In this document: one piece after another, positions 1-8,635 of the stretch
Numbering within the stretch: position 1 is the first letter of the stretch
How the letters are laid out: the number at the start of each line of letters is the position of its first letter
From: Collinsella sp. AF23-2
GTDB taxonomy: Bacteria > Actinomycetota > Coriobacteriia > Coriobacteriales > Coriobacteriaceae
Reading direction: 5' to 3'
NCBI RefSeq assembly: GCF_003459245.1
Contig: NZ_QRVG01000012.1
Coordinates: 1 to 64,000, forward strand
DNA length: 64,000 nt
Made by a program: the position numbers and the translations under genes
Notes under the pieces: generated by a model
Databases searched by the model: none
The model's input: only the letters and a program-made list of their open reading frames with translations
Told to the model about the DNA's origin: nothing

Positions 1-40
1 CTATCTTTTTAGTGCCCTCGGATTGGGTCATAGTGTCTGT

Positions 41-60
41 CTGTAAATATACGTTTACAG
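41..60. promoter_or_regulatory. Candidate operator upstream of deoC
   Basis: CTGTAAATATACGTTTACAG is a perfect inverted repeat with 7-bp arms and a 6-bp spacer, 120 bp before the deoC start. The shape fits a dimeric repressor site. No regulator is identified. A second inverted repeat (CGTGGTTT at 122-129, AAACCACG at 138-145) lies between it and the ribosome binding site and could form a leader hairpin. Confidence 0.4.
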
Positions 61-179
61 CTAATTTCATACCACTTGTCGGAATGCGGACGCTGTCCTT
101 GCATGTCGGGCGTACATTGAACGTGGTTTTTCGCGTGAAACCACGAATCGGTTGTCAGTCCTGAACAAGGAGGCCCAGC

Positions 180-854
180 ATGACGCTTGCCAAACCCATC
201 AATAAATACATCGACTATATCGATGCCCCCGAGGACACGTTTGAGCAGTATGTCGAGAAGGCGTTAAAGTACAACTTTCGCTGCGTATTTGCGAACCTTC
301 AGGAGTACGAGACGGGCCGCGCCATGCTCGAGGGCTCTGACATCATCCTTGCCGGCGCCATCGACTTTCCCCAGGGCACTATGACGCTTGAGGAGAAGCT
401 TGCGAGGTTTGAGGAATACGCTGCGTGTGGCTTTACCGAGATTGACTACGTTTTGAATCAGGGGTCGATCGAGAACCGCGATTTTGATGCCATCGAGCGC
501 GAGATGACTACCATTGCTGATTTTTGTCGCGCGCATGGCATCACTGACAAGGTAATCGTCGAGATGTGCAAGCTGGACGGCGACGACGCCGCCAAGCGCC
601 GTGTATGCGAGATCGCGCTGGAGGCCAAGCCGGGATTCCTTAAGACATCGACCGGCAGAAGCTTTGGCGGTGCTAAGCTCGAGGACGTGCGGCTGATGCA
701 CGAGGTGCTCGGCGATGCCGTGGCAATCAAGGCGGCGGGCGGTATCCATAATTACGAAGAGGCTTGCGCATTCATCGAGGCCGGCGCCAGCGCGTTAGGT
801 GCATCGGCGGGCATCGCGATCGTCGAGGGCGCACCGACGGATGAGCGTCGCTAG
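180..854 (+). CDS. deoC: Deoxyribose-phosphate aldolase (DeoC family)
   Basis: Class I aldolase that cleaves 2-deoxyribose-5-phosphate to acetaldehyde and glyceraldehyde-3-phosphate in cytosolic deoxynucleoside catabolism. The 224-residue length is normal for the family. The Schiff-base lysine is in FLKTSTG (Lys155), the second conserved lysine in AIKAAGGI (Lys184), and an acidic residue in EIDYVLN (Asp89). AAGGAGG sits at 167-173, seven bases before the ATG. No nucleoside transporter or kinase is adjacent, so it appears to be transcribed alone. Confidence 0.9.
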   Translation: MTLAKPINKYIDYIDAPEDTFEQYVEKALKYNFRCVFANLQEYETGRAMLEGSDIILAGAIDFPQGTMTLEEKLARFEEYAACGFTEIDYVLNQGSIENRDFDAIEREMTTIADFCRAHGITDKVIVEMCKLDGDDAAKRRVCEIALEAKPGFLKTSTGRSFGGAKLEDVRLMHEVLGDAVAIKAAGGIHNYEEACAFIEAGASALGASAGIAIVEGAPTDERR

Positions 855-1003
855 CAGACGTATTTGACCTGAGCGATAAAGCTTCACGACCACACGCCGT
901 TCATGTTCGGGACAATATGACATTTTTCCCGTTGCAAACGGAGTCGCGGTGGCTGTTCTGTATGATGACTCAGACAAGGTTATTCAATGACAGGGAGGCA
1001 TAT

Positions 1004-1846
1004 ATGGCAATCAAAGCCATCGCAATGGATATCGACGGTACGCTCACCAACGACCAAAAGGTCATCAGCCCGCGTACGCGCGAGAAGCTGCTCGCGGCGC
1101 AGGAGTCGGGCATTAAGCTCATCTTGGCTTCGGGCCGTCCCGCATGGGGGCTGCACGCCTTGGCGCAGGAGCTCGACCTTCAAAACCATGACGGTCTGCT
1201 AGTTGCCTTTAATGGTGCGCATGTGGTCGACGCTCAGACCGATGAGGTCCTTTTTGACCAGGCCATGCCGGCTGACGAGCTGCACCGTCTGATTGATCAT
1301 CTGCGCAATTTCGACGTGATCCCTATGATTTCGCTCGGTCGCGATCTGCATGTCGAGGATTCGTATCGCTGCATGATTACGCTGCCGGATGGCTCGCAGA
1401 AAAACATCGTCAAATACGAGCGCGATGCGTGCGACCTTAAGATCCGCGAGGTCGAGAGCTTGCATGAGGTCGCGGACGCTTATCCCGTGGACAAGCTGCT
1501 GACGGCGGGCGATCCGGCCTACCTGCAGGCGCATTACGAGGAGATGTATGCGCCCTTTACCCAGACGCTTTCGGGCATGTTTACGGCCGACTGGTACTTT
1601 GAGTACACGGCGCCTGGTATCGACAAGGCCCGCGCGCTCGAGGGCGCCCTGCCCAAGCTCGGTATCGATGCCAGCGAGGTCGTATCGTTTGGTGACGGCC
1701 AGAACGACAAGTCCATGATTGAGTGGGCCGGCACCGGTGTTGCCATGGGCAACGCAGTCGATGAGGTTAAGGCGGTAGCCCAGATGGTGACCGCCAATAA
1801 CAACGAAGACGGTATTGCGGTGGCGTTGGATAAGCTGCTGGGTTAG
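1004..1846 (+). CDS. HAD-superfamily Cof-type phosphatase
   Basis: Cytosolic HAD hydrolase of the Cof/YidA type, probably a sugar-phosphate or flavin phosphatase of broad specificity. Motif I is MDIDGTLTND near the N terminus and motif IV is SFGDGQNDKSMI near residue 225; a C2-type cap lies between. The reading frame is open from 917, but AGGGAGG at 992-998 and the conserved start MAIKAIAMDIDGT select ATG 1004 (280 residues). The substrate cannot be read from sequence. Confidence 0.85.
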   Translation: MAIKAIAMDIDGTLTNDQKVISPRTREKLLAAQESGIKLILASGRPAWGLHALAQELDLQNHDGLLVAFNGAHVVDAQTDEVLFDQAMPADELHRLIDHLRNFDVIPMISLGRDLHVEDSYRCMITLPDGSQKNIVKYERDACDLKIREVESLHEVADAYPVDKLLTAGDPAYLQAHYEEMYAPFTQTLSGMFTADWYFEYTAPGIDKARALEGALPKLGIDASEVVSFGDGQNDKSMIEWAGTGVAMGNAVDEVKAVAQMVTANNNEDGIAVALDKLLG

Positions 1847-1868
1847 AATCGCCGATAATGCATGGTTC

Positions 1869-1894
1869 GGGCGCCTGCTTACAGGCGCCCTTTT
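1869..1894 (+). terminator. Intrinsic terminator
   Basis: GGGCGCCTG at 1869-1877 pairs with CAGGCGCCC at 1882-1890 around a CTTA loop and is followed by TTTT. It ends the HAD gene that stops at 1846 and lies only 15 bp before the next start codon. Confidence 0.8.
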
Positions 1895-1909
1895 GTTAGG
1901 GAGGGTGCC

Positions 1910-2569
1910 GTGTCCGCATTTCCGTTCGACGCCGTTATCTTTGACATGGACGGCGTCATTGTCGATACCGAGTATTACTACCTGGGCGAGACTGCCGCGT
2001 TTGCCAAGGAGCTTGGGCTTAACCTGACTCAAGAGGAGTTGAATGGGCAGGTTGGTACCTCGCATCAGTTCTTCCTGCATATGCTGGTCGATTGGTTTGA
2101 GCGCGCCGGTAAGGGGCATTTTACTGGCGAGGAAGCGTTGGCCCGTTGGGATGAGTGGGCGCATGAGCGTCCGCGCGACTATCAGACTTTGATTAACCCA
2201 GGCGCCGTGGATACGATTCGAGAGCTGCCGCGCCGGGGCGTTCGCGTGGCGCTTGCCAGCTCGTCTCCCATGGATAGCATCGAGGAAGTGCTCAATGCGT
2301 GCGGGCTGTCGGATGCCTTTGAGTATGTGGTGAGCGGCGAGCAGTTTAAGGAGAGCAAGCCCGAGCCCGACATCTACCTGCATGCGCTGGACCTGCTGGG
2401 GCTGCCCGCGAATCGCTGCTGCTGCGTTGAGGATTCGGTGCCCGGCATCACTGCCGGCAAGCGAGCCGGCCTGACGGTCATTGCCAAGCGCGAGGAGCGC
2501 TTCGGCTTTAGCCAGGATGCCGCGGACAAGATTATCGACCAGTTGCCGGAGCTGCTCACGCTTTCTTAG
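1910..2569 (+). CDS. HAD phosphatase, beta-phosphoglucomutase-like
   Basis: Subfamily I HAD enzyme with an alpha-helical cap, of the kind that acts on sugar phosphates. Motif I is FDMDGVIVDTE, motif II is ALASSSP, and the motif III/IV region is KESKPEPDIY and CCVEDSVPGITAG. GTG 1910 is preferred: it follows GGGAGGG and starts directly at the family N terminus (SAFPFDAVIFDMDG). The open frame from 1862 would include the upstream terminator. 219 residues. Phosphatase versus mutase activity is not decided by the motifs. Confidence 0.82.
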   Translation: MSAFPFDAVIFDMDGVIVDTEYYYLGETAAFAKELGLNLTQEELNGQVGTSHQFFLHMLVDWFERAGKGHFTGEEALARWDEWAHERPRDYQTLINPGAVDTIRELPRRGVRVALASSSPMDSIEEVLNACGLSDAFEYVVSGEQFKESKPEPDIYLHALDLLGLPANRCCCVEDSVPGITAGKRAGLTVIAKREERFGFSQDAADKIIDQLPELLTLS

Positions 2570-2652
2570 GAGCGCGGTAGTTGCGCGTTTTTCGGGTCAG
2601 ATGAGTAAATACCCGACATTTTGGTGCGATAGCAAGCATACTTTATGCTAAT

Positions 2653-2692
2653 GCGGGCTCAAGGGCTTGTTGAATGTCCTTGAGCCCGCTTT
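2653..2692 (+). terminator. Hairpin with short T-tract before the GntR gene
   Basis: GCGGGCTCAAGG (2653-2664) and CCTTGAGCCCGC (2678-2689) form a 12-bp stem followed by TTTA. It could terminate the HAD transcript, or be a leader hairpin if the TATGCT at about 2644 is a -10 box. Confidence 0.6.
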
Positions 2693-2719
2693 AGACTTAA
2701 TTGCGCTGGGAGAGGGTAT

Positions 2720-3463
2720 ATGCCACCGACTGAAGGGCTAACTGACGGTAAAGCTGCGATACCGCTGTACCAACAGGTTATCGATATCATCAAAAACGAA
2801 ATCAACTCCGGTGCCTACAAGGCGGGCGAGCGGATTCCCAACGAATTTGAATTAGCTGAAAGCTATAAAGTTGGCCGTGTTACCGTGCGGCGCGCTATTG
2901 AGGAGCTTGTCCAGCAGGGCTATCTAACGAAGCGACAGGGGAAAGGCACGTTTGTCAATGCCCCCAAGCTTAAGCGCAAGATTCGCCAGAAGGATGACGT
3001 CCAGAGTTTTTCGGACGCATGCCGCGTTAACGGAATGGAACCGGGGGCGCGCGTCATTTCGAGAAAGATACTGCCGGCGGATTCCACCGAAGCGCAGTTC
3101 TTTGGTGTTCCCGTTGGAACTGATTTGATTTGCGTTGAGCGTGTGCGTACTGCCGATGGGGTCCCCGTCATGCTTGAGAACAACATATACGTTTACGAGG
3201 ACAACGCTTATCTATCAACGGCACCTCTATCTAACCAATCCATTTTTGAGTTCGTGCGCAACCGGACGGGCCGTACGCCCGCGTTTACCGACCCGTGCAC
3301 GCTCGAGATCGCGTGCGCCTCGCCCGAGGTCGCTCGGCTGTTGGCGGTTTCCGTTGGCGAACCCTTGTTTTACATGGATGCCTTCTTTTTCGATGAGCAG
3401 CGGCGGCCGTTTATCATCGGTCGTCAGCGGATCGTTGGGTCTCGCTACGTTTTTGACATCTAG
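2720..3463 (+). CDS. GntR-family regulator with UTRA domain (FrlR/HutC type)
   Basis: Winged-helix DNA-binding domain at residues 15-75 (IPLYQQVIDIIKNEINSG, PNEFELAESYKVGRVTVRRA, GKGTFV) and a UTRA ligand-binding domain from about residue 100 to the end. Regulators of this kind usually repress a neighbouring sugar or amino-sugar operon and sense a phosphorylated intermediate. It precedes the Amadori-type catabolic cluster in the same direction, as frlR accompanies frl genes in E. coli, although there the order differs. GGGAGAGGG lies before the ATG. The ligand is unknown. Confidence 0.88.
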   Translation: MPPTEGLTDGKAAIPLYQQVIDIIKNEINSGAYKAGERIPNEFELAESYKVGRVTVRRAIEELVQQGYLTKRQGKGTFVNAPKLKRKIRQKDDVQSFSDACRVNGMEPGARVISRKILPADSTEAQFFGVPVGTDLICVERVRTADGVPVMLENNIYVYEDNAYLSTAPLSNQSIFEFVRNRTGRTPAFTDPCTLEIACASPEVARLLAVSVGEPLFYMDAFFFDEQRRPFIIGRQRIVGSRYVFDI

Positions 3464-3478
3464 GACATTGCGAATGGA

Positions 3479-3508
3479 GACGCCCGGTGGATCATCTCAC
3501 CGGGCGTC
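3479..3508 (+). terminator. Strong hairpin after the regulator gene
   Basis: GACGCCCGGTG (3479-3489) pairs with CACCGGGCGTC (3498-3508), giving an 11-bp GC-rich stem 15 bp after the GntR stop. No T-tract follows, so termination would need Rho, or the hairpin protects the 3' end. Confidence 0.5.
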
Positions 3509-3616
3509 ACCATACCGTTCACGGCGCGAACGCAACCGTTCAACCGTGTCGCGGCAATCAGTTTGAAATTATCTTGATGACGAGAAAAGCTGCTGGTAAT
3601 CTATGGGACGTCATAG

Positions 3617-3639
3617 AACGTTTGCATTGTGCAAACGTT
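3617..3639. promoter_or_regulatory. Candidate operator of the catabolic operon
   Basis: Perfect inverted repeat: AACGTTTGCA at 3617-3626 and TGCAAACGTT at 3630-3639, separated by TTG. It lies 43 bp before the carrier start codon. Position and symmetry fit a repressor site for the adjacent GntR regulator, but the TGCAAACGTTTGCA-like half sites also resemble LacI-type operators, so the cognate protein is open. Confidence 0.55.
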
Positions 3640-3681
3640 GAAGCGAGATGCGATGCAGTCTCGAGTTCTTTGGAGGTATCT

Positions 3682-5145
3682 ATGTCAGATACGAAGGCGA
3701 AGAAGACAAACAGACGTTTTAAGTTCAAATTACCGCATGTCTATACGATCATGTTCTTGCTGATCGTTGTCTTTGCGGTCCTGACTTGGATCGTTCCCTC
3801 TGGTCAGTATCAGCGCAAGACGATTTCGACAGCGGCGGGCGAGCGTGAAGTCGCCGTTGCTGGAACCTATGAACAGGTCGATAAGAACTACACCGATTCC
3901 GAGACCGGCGAGACCATCAATCTGGGCCAGGATATCTTCGCGGTCCTGCAAGCGCCCACCAAGGGTATCCAAGAAGCTGCCGACGTCGTTGCGTTCGTCT
4001 TATTGATTGGCGGATCGTTCGCAATCATCACCAAGACCAATGCTTTGAATGCCGGCATGAGCCGTGTGGTTAAAAAGCTCAAGAACAAGGACATCCTCAT
4101 CATTCCCATCACGATGACGTTGCTGTCCATTTGCGGCACTACGTTTGGTATGTCTGAGGAAGCCCTGCCGTTCTATGCCATCTTCATTCCCATCATGATG
4201 GGTATCGGCTATGACTCGATGACGGCATTCATCATCTGCTTCCTTGGTCCCAACCTGGGATATTGTGCTTCGACCATCGACCCGTTTAATGTTTTGATCG
4301 CCCAAGGCATCATTGGCATCGAGGGCAATCCGCAACTGTGGCTGCGCGCCGTTTCTTGGGTCATCTTCACTGCCGTCGGTATCGCATGGGCCATGCGCTA
4401 TGCCATGCGCGTCAAGAAAAACCCCGAGTCGTCCATTACGTACGAGGACGATAAGCTCAAGCGTATTGAGTTTTCCGTGACCGATGCCTCCATCGAGGAA
4501 GAGTTCACTATCCGTCAGAAGCTCGTGCTTATCGATTTTGCTTGCGGTATGGGCATTATCGTCTGGGGTCTTGTTACCCAGGGTTGGTACATGAATGAGA
4601 TTTCCGCCGTGTTCCTTGGCATGGGCCTGCTTGCCGGTATCCTGGGCGGTCTTGACCAGCAGACGATCGCAGAGGAGTTCGTTAAGGGTCTTGCCGACTT
4701 TGCGTACGCTGCCATCGTTATCGGTATCGCTCGCGGTATTCTGGTCATCGCCGAGGGCGGCATGATCATCGACACCATCCTCCAGGCGCTCGCTACTGCG
4801 CTCGCCGGTGCACCCGCCGCCGTCTACACCACGTTTATGTATATCGTCCTTGGCCTGCTCTCTTTGCTGGTTCCCTCGAGTTCTGGACTTGCGGCGCTCA
4901 CCATGCCCGTCATGGGTCCGCTGACCGAGCTTATGGGCCTCAATCCCGAGGCTGCCGTTACCGCGCTCCAGTTTGCTAATCAGACCATCAACACTATCAG
5001 TCCCGTGGCGGGCATGACGGTCGCCGGCCTTGCCGTGGCTAAGATTTCGTTTGGCCAATGGTGGAAGACCATTTGGAAGTTCTTCATTTTCATGGTCGTC
5101 TTTGGCCTGATCGTAACGGCAATCTCTGGCATGCTTCCGGTGTAG
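3682..5145 (+). CDS. YfcC-family membrane carrier (DcuC/AbgT-like)
   Basis: Integral membrane protein with about a dozen hydrophobic segments, first one at residues 13-35, in the YfcC/C4-dicarboxylate carrier superfamily. Members are thought to move amino acids, peptides or dicarboxylates with a cation. The frame is open from 3487, but TGGAGG at 3671-3676 and the polar N terminus MSDTKAKKTNRRFKFKLPH mark ATG 3682 (487 residues). It opens the catabolic cluster where an APC permease (FrlA) or ABC system is usual in fructosamine operons, so it is the likely importer. That role is inference. Confidence 0.82.
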   Translation: MSDTKAKKTNRRFKFKLPHVYTIMFLLIVVFAVLTWIVPSGQYQRKTISTAAGEREVAVAGTYEQVDKNYTDSETGETINLGQDIFAVLQAPTKGIQEAADVVAFVLLIGGSFAIITKTNALNAGMSRVVKKLKNKDILIIPITMTLLSICGTTFGMSEEALPFYAIFIPIMMGIGYDSMTAFIICFLGPNLGYCASTIDPFNVLIAQGIIGIEGNPQLWLRAVSWVIFTAVGIAWAMRYAMRVKKNPESSITYEDDKLKRIEFSVTDASIEEEFTIRQKLVLIDFACGMGIIVWGLVTQGWYMNEISAVFLGMGLLAGILGGLDQQTIAEEFVKGLADFAYAAIVIGIARGILVIAEGGMIIDTILQALATALAGAPAAVYTTFMYIVLGLLSLLVPSSSGLAALTMPVMGPLTELMGLNPEAAVTALQFANQTINTISPVAGMTVAGLAVAKISFGQWWKTIWKFFIFMVVFGLIVTAISGMLPV

Positions 5146-5154
5146 GTGGTTGTG

Positions 5155-6738
5155 ATGTCTGATCGTTTGACGGTCCTGACGTCTAAGAGCGTCTTTACCG
5201 GTACGGGTGACCTGCCGTTTGAAGGTTTCGTAGCGGTCCGTGGCAATCGAATTGAGGCTGTTGGCACCAAGTGTGAGGTAGCTTCGTATTTGACCCAAGC
5301 GGACGAGGTAGTTGACCTGGGCGACCGCACCGTCATGCCTGGCCTGATCGATGTGCATACCTTCTATACAGGCTGGGCGCTGCGGACGTTGGGGTCTGAT
5401 CTGTCCGGCATCGCTGATGCCAAAGAGGCCGTGTCGCTCTTGCGTGCATGGAAAGAAGATCATCCGGATTGCGCGGCGGCTTTTGGCCACAGCCTACCCG
5501 AAACGTTGGCATCGGATGCCGAGAACGCAAATACGGCAGCTGTGTTTGACGATTGTTTTGGCGATATTCCTGTCGTCTGCTTTACACCGGGTGCGGAGAC
5601 CTGCGTTCTCAATGCTGCCGCCAGTGCACGATACGGCTTTACACCCCAGGCGTGCTATGCCGAGAAGATCTGGCGCATGATGAGCGATTTCCTCGCGCTG
5701 CCCGAGGTACGTGCGGGGTATTCGGACTACATGAGCATGCTTAACGAGCGCGGCGTTACCGCCATCAAGGAGATGGCGTTTGATGACTACTACGGTTTTG
5801 CCGACGAAATGGCTCGCCGTGAGGAATCTGGTGAGCTGACGGTTCGCGTCTCTATGATGTCGCAGCCGGTGGGTGCCGGTGCAAATCTGGCATATGCCCG
5901 CGAGGCACGAGCGCGCTTCCGGGGACCGTTCGTTCGTTTTTCTGGCTTCAACCGTATGACCGATCGCGGCGTATGGGCGGGGCTTGCCGAGATGATTGAC
6001 CCCTATGAGGACTCGGCCGATGCGGGCGCTGCCGGCAAGACGGTCGTCGAGGAGCCAGAGTGGGATCTGATTGAGAACGAGCTGCGTGCAATTGATGCTG
6101 ACGGCTTCCGATATTCCTTGCATTGCCAGGGCGATGGCGCCGTTCGTCGCACCGTGGCGCTCTATGCCTCGCTGCCTCGAGACGAGCATGGACGGATGCT
6201 TCGCCGTCATGCGATTACCGATCTCGAGAACTCTGGCCCGACCGATCTTGTCGAGTTTGGCAAGTTAGGTGGAATTTGCGAGGTCTATCCGCAGATTCTG
6301 ACGCTGGACCGGCGCGAGGATTGCCTGTCGATGATGCGTCGACAAATTGGCGAGACGCGACTTTTGCACAGCTGGAATCGCCGCGGCATGGAAGATTCCG
6401 GATGCACAGTGTGCTGTGGCACGGATTTGCCGCTGTTGATTCCGAGCTTGGGCGAGTCAATCTACAGTGCGTGCGGCGGATACTTCGACGACGGACTGCC
6501 CGTGAATGAGGTCAACACGCTGACGCTTGTCGAGCTCTTGTGCGCTTGGACTGCCGGGGGCGCGTACGACCTGATGCGCGAAGACGAGCTGGGTACGCTT
6601 GAGGTTGGCAAGCTTGCCGATATCTGCGTGCTCGATCGGGATGTGTTCGACCTCGATTATCGCGACGCACGCGATCTTGCGGTTGACATGACGATGTCGG
6701 ACGGACAAATCGTGTTCGATCGAAATAAGGAGGCATAA
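5155..6738 (+). CDS. Amidohydrolase family 3 protein (YtcJ-like) with altered metal site
   Basis: About 527 residues, amidohydrolase-3 layout: N-terminal beta domain, MPGLIDVHTF at the start of the TIM barrel, LHCQGDGAV mid-protein, CCGTDLP, and a C-terminal LGTLEVGKLADICVLD signature. In the family the first signature is normally HxH; here it is HTF, so one metal ligand appears lost. AGGTGG at 5144-5149 favours ATG 5155 over the overlapping GTG 5146. It follows the carrier directly. It may hydrolyse an amide or cyclic form of the imported compound, but the changed site makes activity uncertain. Confidence 0.75.
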   Translation: MSDRLTVLTSKSVFTGTGDLPFEGFVAVRGNRIEAVGTKCEVASYLTQADEVVDLGDRTVMPGLIDVHTFYTGWALRTLGSDLSGIADAKEAVSLLRAWKEDHPDCAAAFGHSLPETLASDAENANTAAVFDDCFGDIPVVCFTPGAETCVLNAAASARYGFTPQACYAEKIWRMMSDFLALPEVRAGYSDYMSMLNERGVTAIKEMAFDDYYGFADEMARREESGELTVRVSMMSQPVGAGANLAYAREARARFRGPFVRFSGFNRMTDRGVWAGLAEMIDPYEDSADAGAAGKTVVEEPEWDLIENELRAIDADGFRYSLHCQGDGAVRRTVALYASLPRDEHGRMLRRHAITDLENSGPTDLVEFGKLGGICEVYPQILTLDRREDCLSMMRRQIGETRLLHSWNRRGMEDSGCTVCCGTDLPLLIPSLGESIYSACGGYFDDGLPVNEVNTLTLVELLCAWTAGGAYDLMREDELGTLEVGKLADICVLDRDVFDLDYRDARDLAVDMTMSDGQIVFDRNKEA

Positions 6739-6739
6739 G

Positions 6740-7591
6740 ATGCCTGAATCCAAACCGACGCTGCGCCGCGAGCAGATTGCGGGCATGAATATCCACTACA
6801 TCATGTGGTCGCTCGATTACTTCCTTGATGTGCAGCAGCGCTTGGGCTTTGAGTCCATTGAGCTGTGGTGTGCGGAGCCGCATGTGACGCTCGACCACAC
6901 GGGCTACTTTGAGGCTGAGGTCCTGGCGAAAAAGGCTGCAGACCGTGGGCTTAGGTATCGTACTCTGTGCCCCGAGAATGTTGTCTATCCTTGGCAGTAC
7001 TGCGCACGCAAACCGCTGCATGAACAGCGCAGCCTGGCGTACTTTAAGCACGGCATTGAGCTTGCCGAGGTACTTGGGTGCGACCGTATGTCCGTCAACT
7101 CGGGCTGGGGCGACTGGGACGAGGACCGCGAGGAAGCCTGGAAGCGCAGCCGCGAGCACTTGTCCATTCTGGCGGAGTATGCCGGCGAGCACGGTCTGGT
7201 GCTTACGATGGAAAGTCTGCGTCCCGAGGAGAGCAACCTTGTGACGACGGTTTCCGATGCGAAGCGCATGATTGACGAGGTCGCGAGCCCGTACTTACAG
7301 CCTATGGTTGATACAACCGCGATGGGCGTTGCAGGCGAGACGCTCGAGGACTGGTTTGCCGCCTTTGGTGATGGGGCAATTCACGAGATGCACTTTATCG
7401 ACGGTGACCCGTATGGCCATCTGGTGTGGGGCGATGGCAAGCACGATATGGACGCCTTCGTCGCCACGCTCAACGCCCATGGTTTCGACGGCATGCTGGG
7501 CCAGGAAATCACGGACGGTCGTTACTACGATGATCCGGCGGCGGCAGATGCCAAGAACATGGCCGCATTCGAGAAATATCTGATTGACTAA
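6740..7591 (+). CDS. Sugar phosphate isomerase/epimerase, FrlC-like
   Basis: 283-residue xylose-isomerase-like TIM barrel (AP endonuclease 2 fold). Conserved acidic and His positions are visible: ESIELWCAEPH near residue 35, LTMESL near 155, QPMVDTTAMG near 190, EMHFIDGDPYGH near 215 and GQEI near 255. AAGGAGG precedes the ATG by six bases and only one base separates it from the previous stop, so it is translationally coupled. Its position beside the SIS and PfkB genes matches frlC, the fructoselysine 3-epimerase of E. coli. Confidence 0.8.
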   Translation: MPESKPTLRREQIAGMNIHYIMWSLDYFLDVQQRLGFESIELWCAEPHVTLDHTGYFEAEVLAKKAADRGLRYRTLCPENVVYPWQYCARKPLHEQRSLAYFKHGIELAEVLGCDRMSVNSGWGDWDEDREEAWKRSREHLSILAEYAGEHGLVLTMESLRPEESNLVTTVSDAKRMIDEVASPYLQPMVDTTAMGVAGETLEDWFAAFGDGAIHEMHFIDGDPYGHLVWGDGKHDMDAFVATLNAHGFDGMLGQEITDGRYYDDPAAADAKNMAAFEKYLID

Positions 7592-7652
7592 AACAACTAT
7601 CGGCCACGCAGCCAACGTCATTGATTGCGGCCAAACAAGAAAGGAACTGGAT

Positions 7653-8621
7653 ATGAACGCACACGATCTGATCAAAGAGGCAATTGCCGAGAAGGGCAAG
7701 TTCGACAGCGTCTACTGGATTGCTTGCGGTGGCTCCATGATTGATTTGATCCCGGCCCATGAGCTTCTGCAGCGCGAGGCAACCACCTTCACTTCGTATA
7801 TCTATACGGCTCGCGAGTTCGATATCATGCGTCCGCGTCGTCTGGGCGAGAAGTCCCTGGTCATCGCTTGTAGCCACAGTGGCAACACCCCTGAGGTCGT
7901 CGAGGGCTGCGAGATTGCCCTTGCTGCCGGCGCTACGGTGATCGCCCAGACCGACAACGCTGGATCTAAGATCGACACCGGTAAATGGACCACGTGGGTC
8001 TACCCGTGGGGCGAGGGCGTGCCGCAGGCCGAGGTCCCCGCTGGCATTTCGCTGTCGCTTGCGGCAGAGCTGCTCGATCAGCAGGAGGGTTACGCCGATC
8101 TTGCCGATATGTATGCCGGTATCGCCGAGATGGATAAGATTCTTCCCCCGGCACGCGAGAAGGTAAATGCCGAGCTGGGCGATCGCTTTGCCAAGCTTTG
8201 CCAGGAGCACGAGTTCTTCTATATTCTGGGCAGCGGTCCCAACTTTAGCCAGACCTACGGTTTCGCTATCTGCTCTCTTATGGAGATGCAGTGGCAGCAC
8301 TGCAGCTACATCCACTCTGCCGAGTACTTCCATGGCCCCTTCGAGGCTACTCAGGATGGCGTTTTTTACTTCCTGCAGATGGGCTCCAGCGAGTGCCGTG
8401 CTATGGACGAGCGCGCCCTGGCGTTCCTTAAGACGCATACCGATACGCTGATGGTGCTCGATGCCAAGGAGTACGGTATGGAAGCCGTGCCGGCGAGCGT
8501 CCGTGCCTATCTGGACCCGGTGCTGTTCTATGCCATGAACTGCGAGCTGCGTGCCGCACGCGGCAAGGTGTTTGATCACGATCCCGATTTCCGTCGCTAT
8601 ATGGGTGTTGTCGAGTACTAG
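7653..8621 (+). CDS. frlB: SIS-domain fructosamine-6-phosphate deglycase (FrlB-like)
   Basis: 322 residues, two SIS subdomains. N-terminal part: ACGGSMIDLIPAHEL and CSHSGNTPEVVEG. C-terminal part: GSGPNFSQTYGFAICSLMEMQW and EYFHGPFE, ending RRYMGVVEY. The LLMEMQW / EYFHGPFE / RRYMxxVEY pattern is the one in E. coli FrlB, which splits fructoselysine-6-phosphate into glucose-6-phosphate and lysine. AAAGGAAC precedes ATG 7653; the upstream extension to 7584 overlaps the preceding gene and lacks conservation. The amino-acid moiety of the substrate cannot be read. Confidence 0.82.
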   Translation: MNAHDLIKEAIAEKGKFDSVYWIACGGSMIDLIPAHELLQREATTFTSYIYTAREFDIMRPRRLGEKSLVIACSHSGNTPEVVEGCEIALAAGATVIAQTDNAGSKIDTGKWTTWVYPWGEGVPQAEVPAGISLSLAAELLDQQEGYADLADMYAGIAEMDKILPPAREKVNAELGDRFAKLCQEHEFFYILGSGPNFSQTYGFAICSLMEMQWQHCSYIHSAEYFHGPFEATQDGVFYFLQMGSSECRAMDERALAFLKTHTDTLMVLDAKEYGMEAVPASVRAYLDPVLFYAMNCELRAARGKVFDHDPDFRRYMGVVEY

Positions 8622-8635
8622 AAGGAGCAAAGGCC

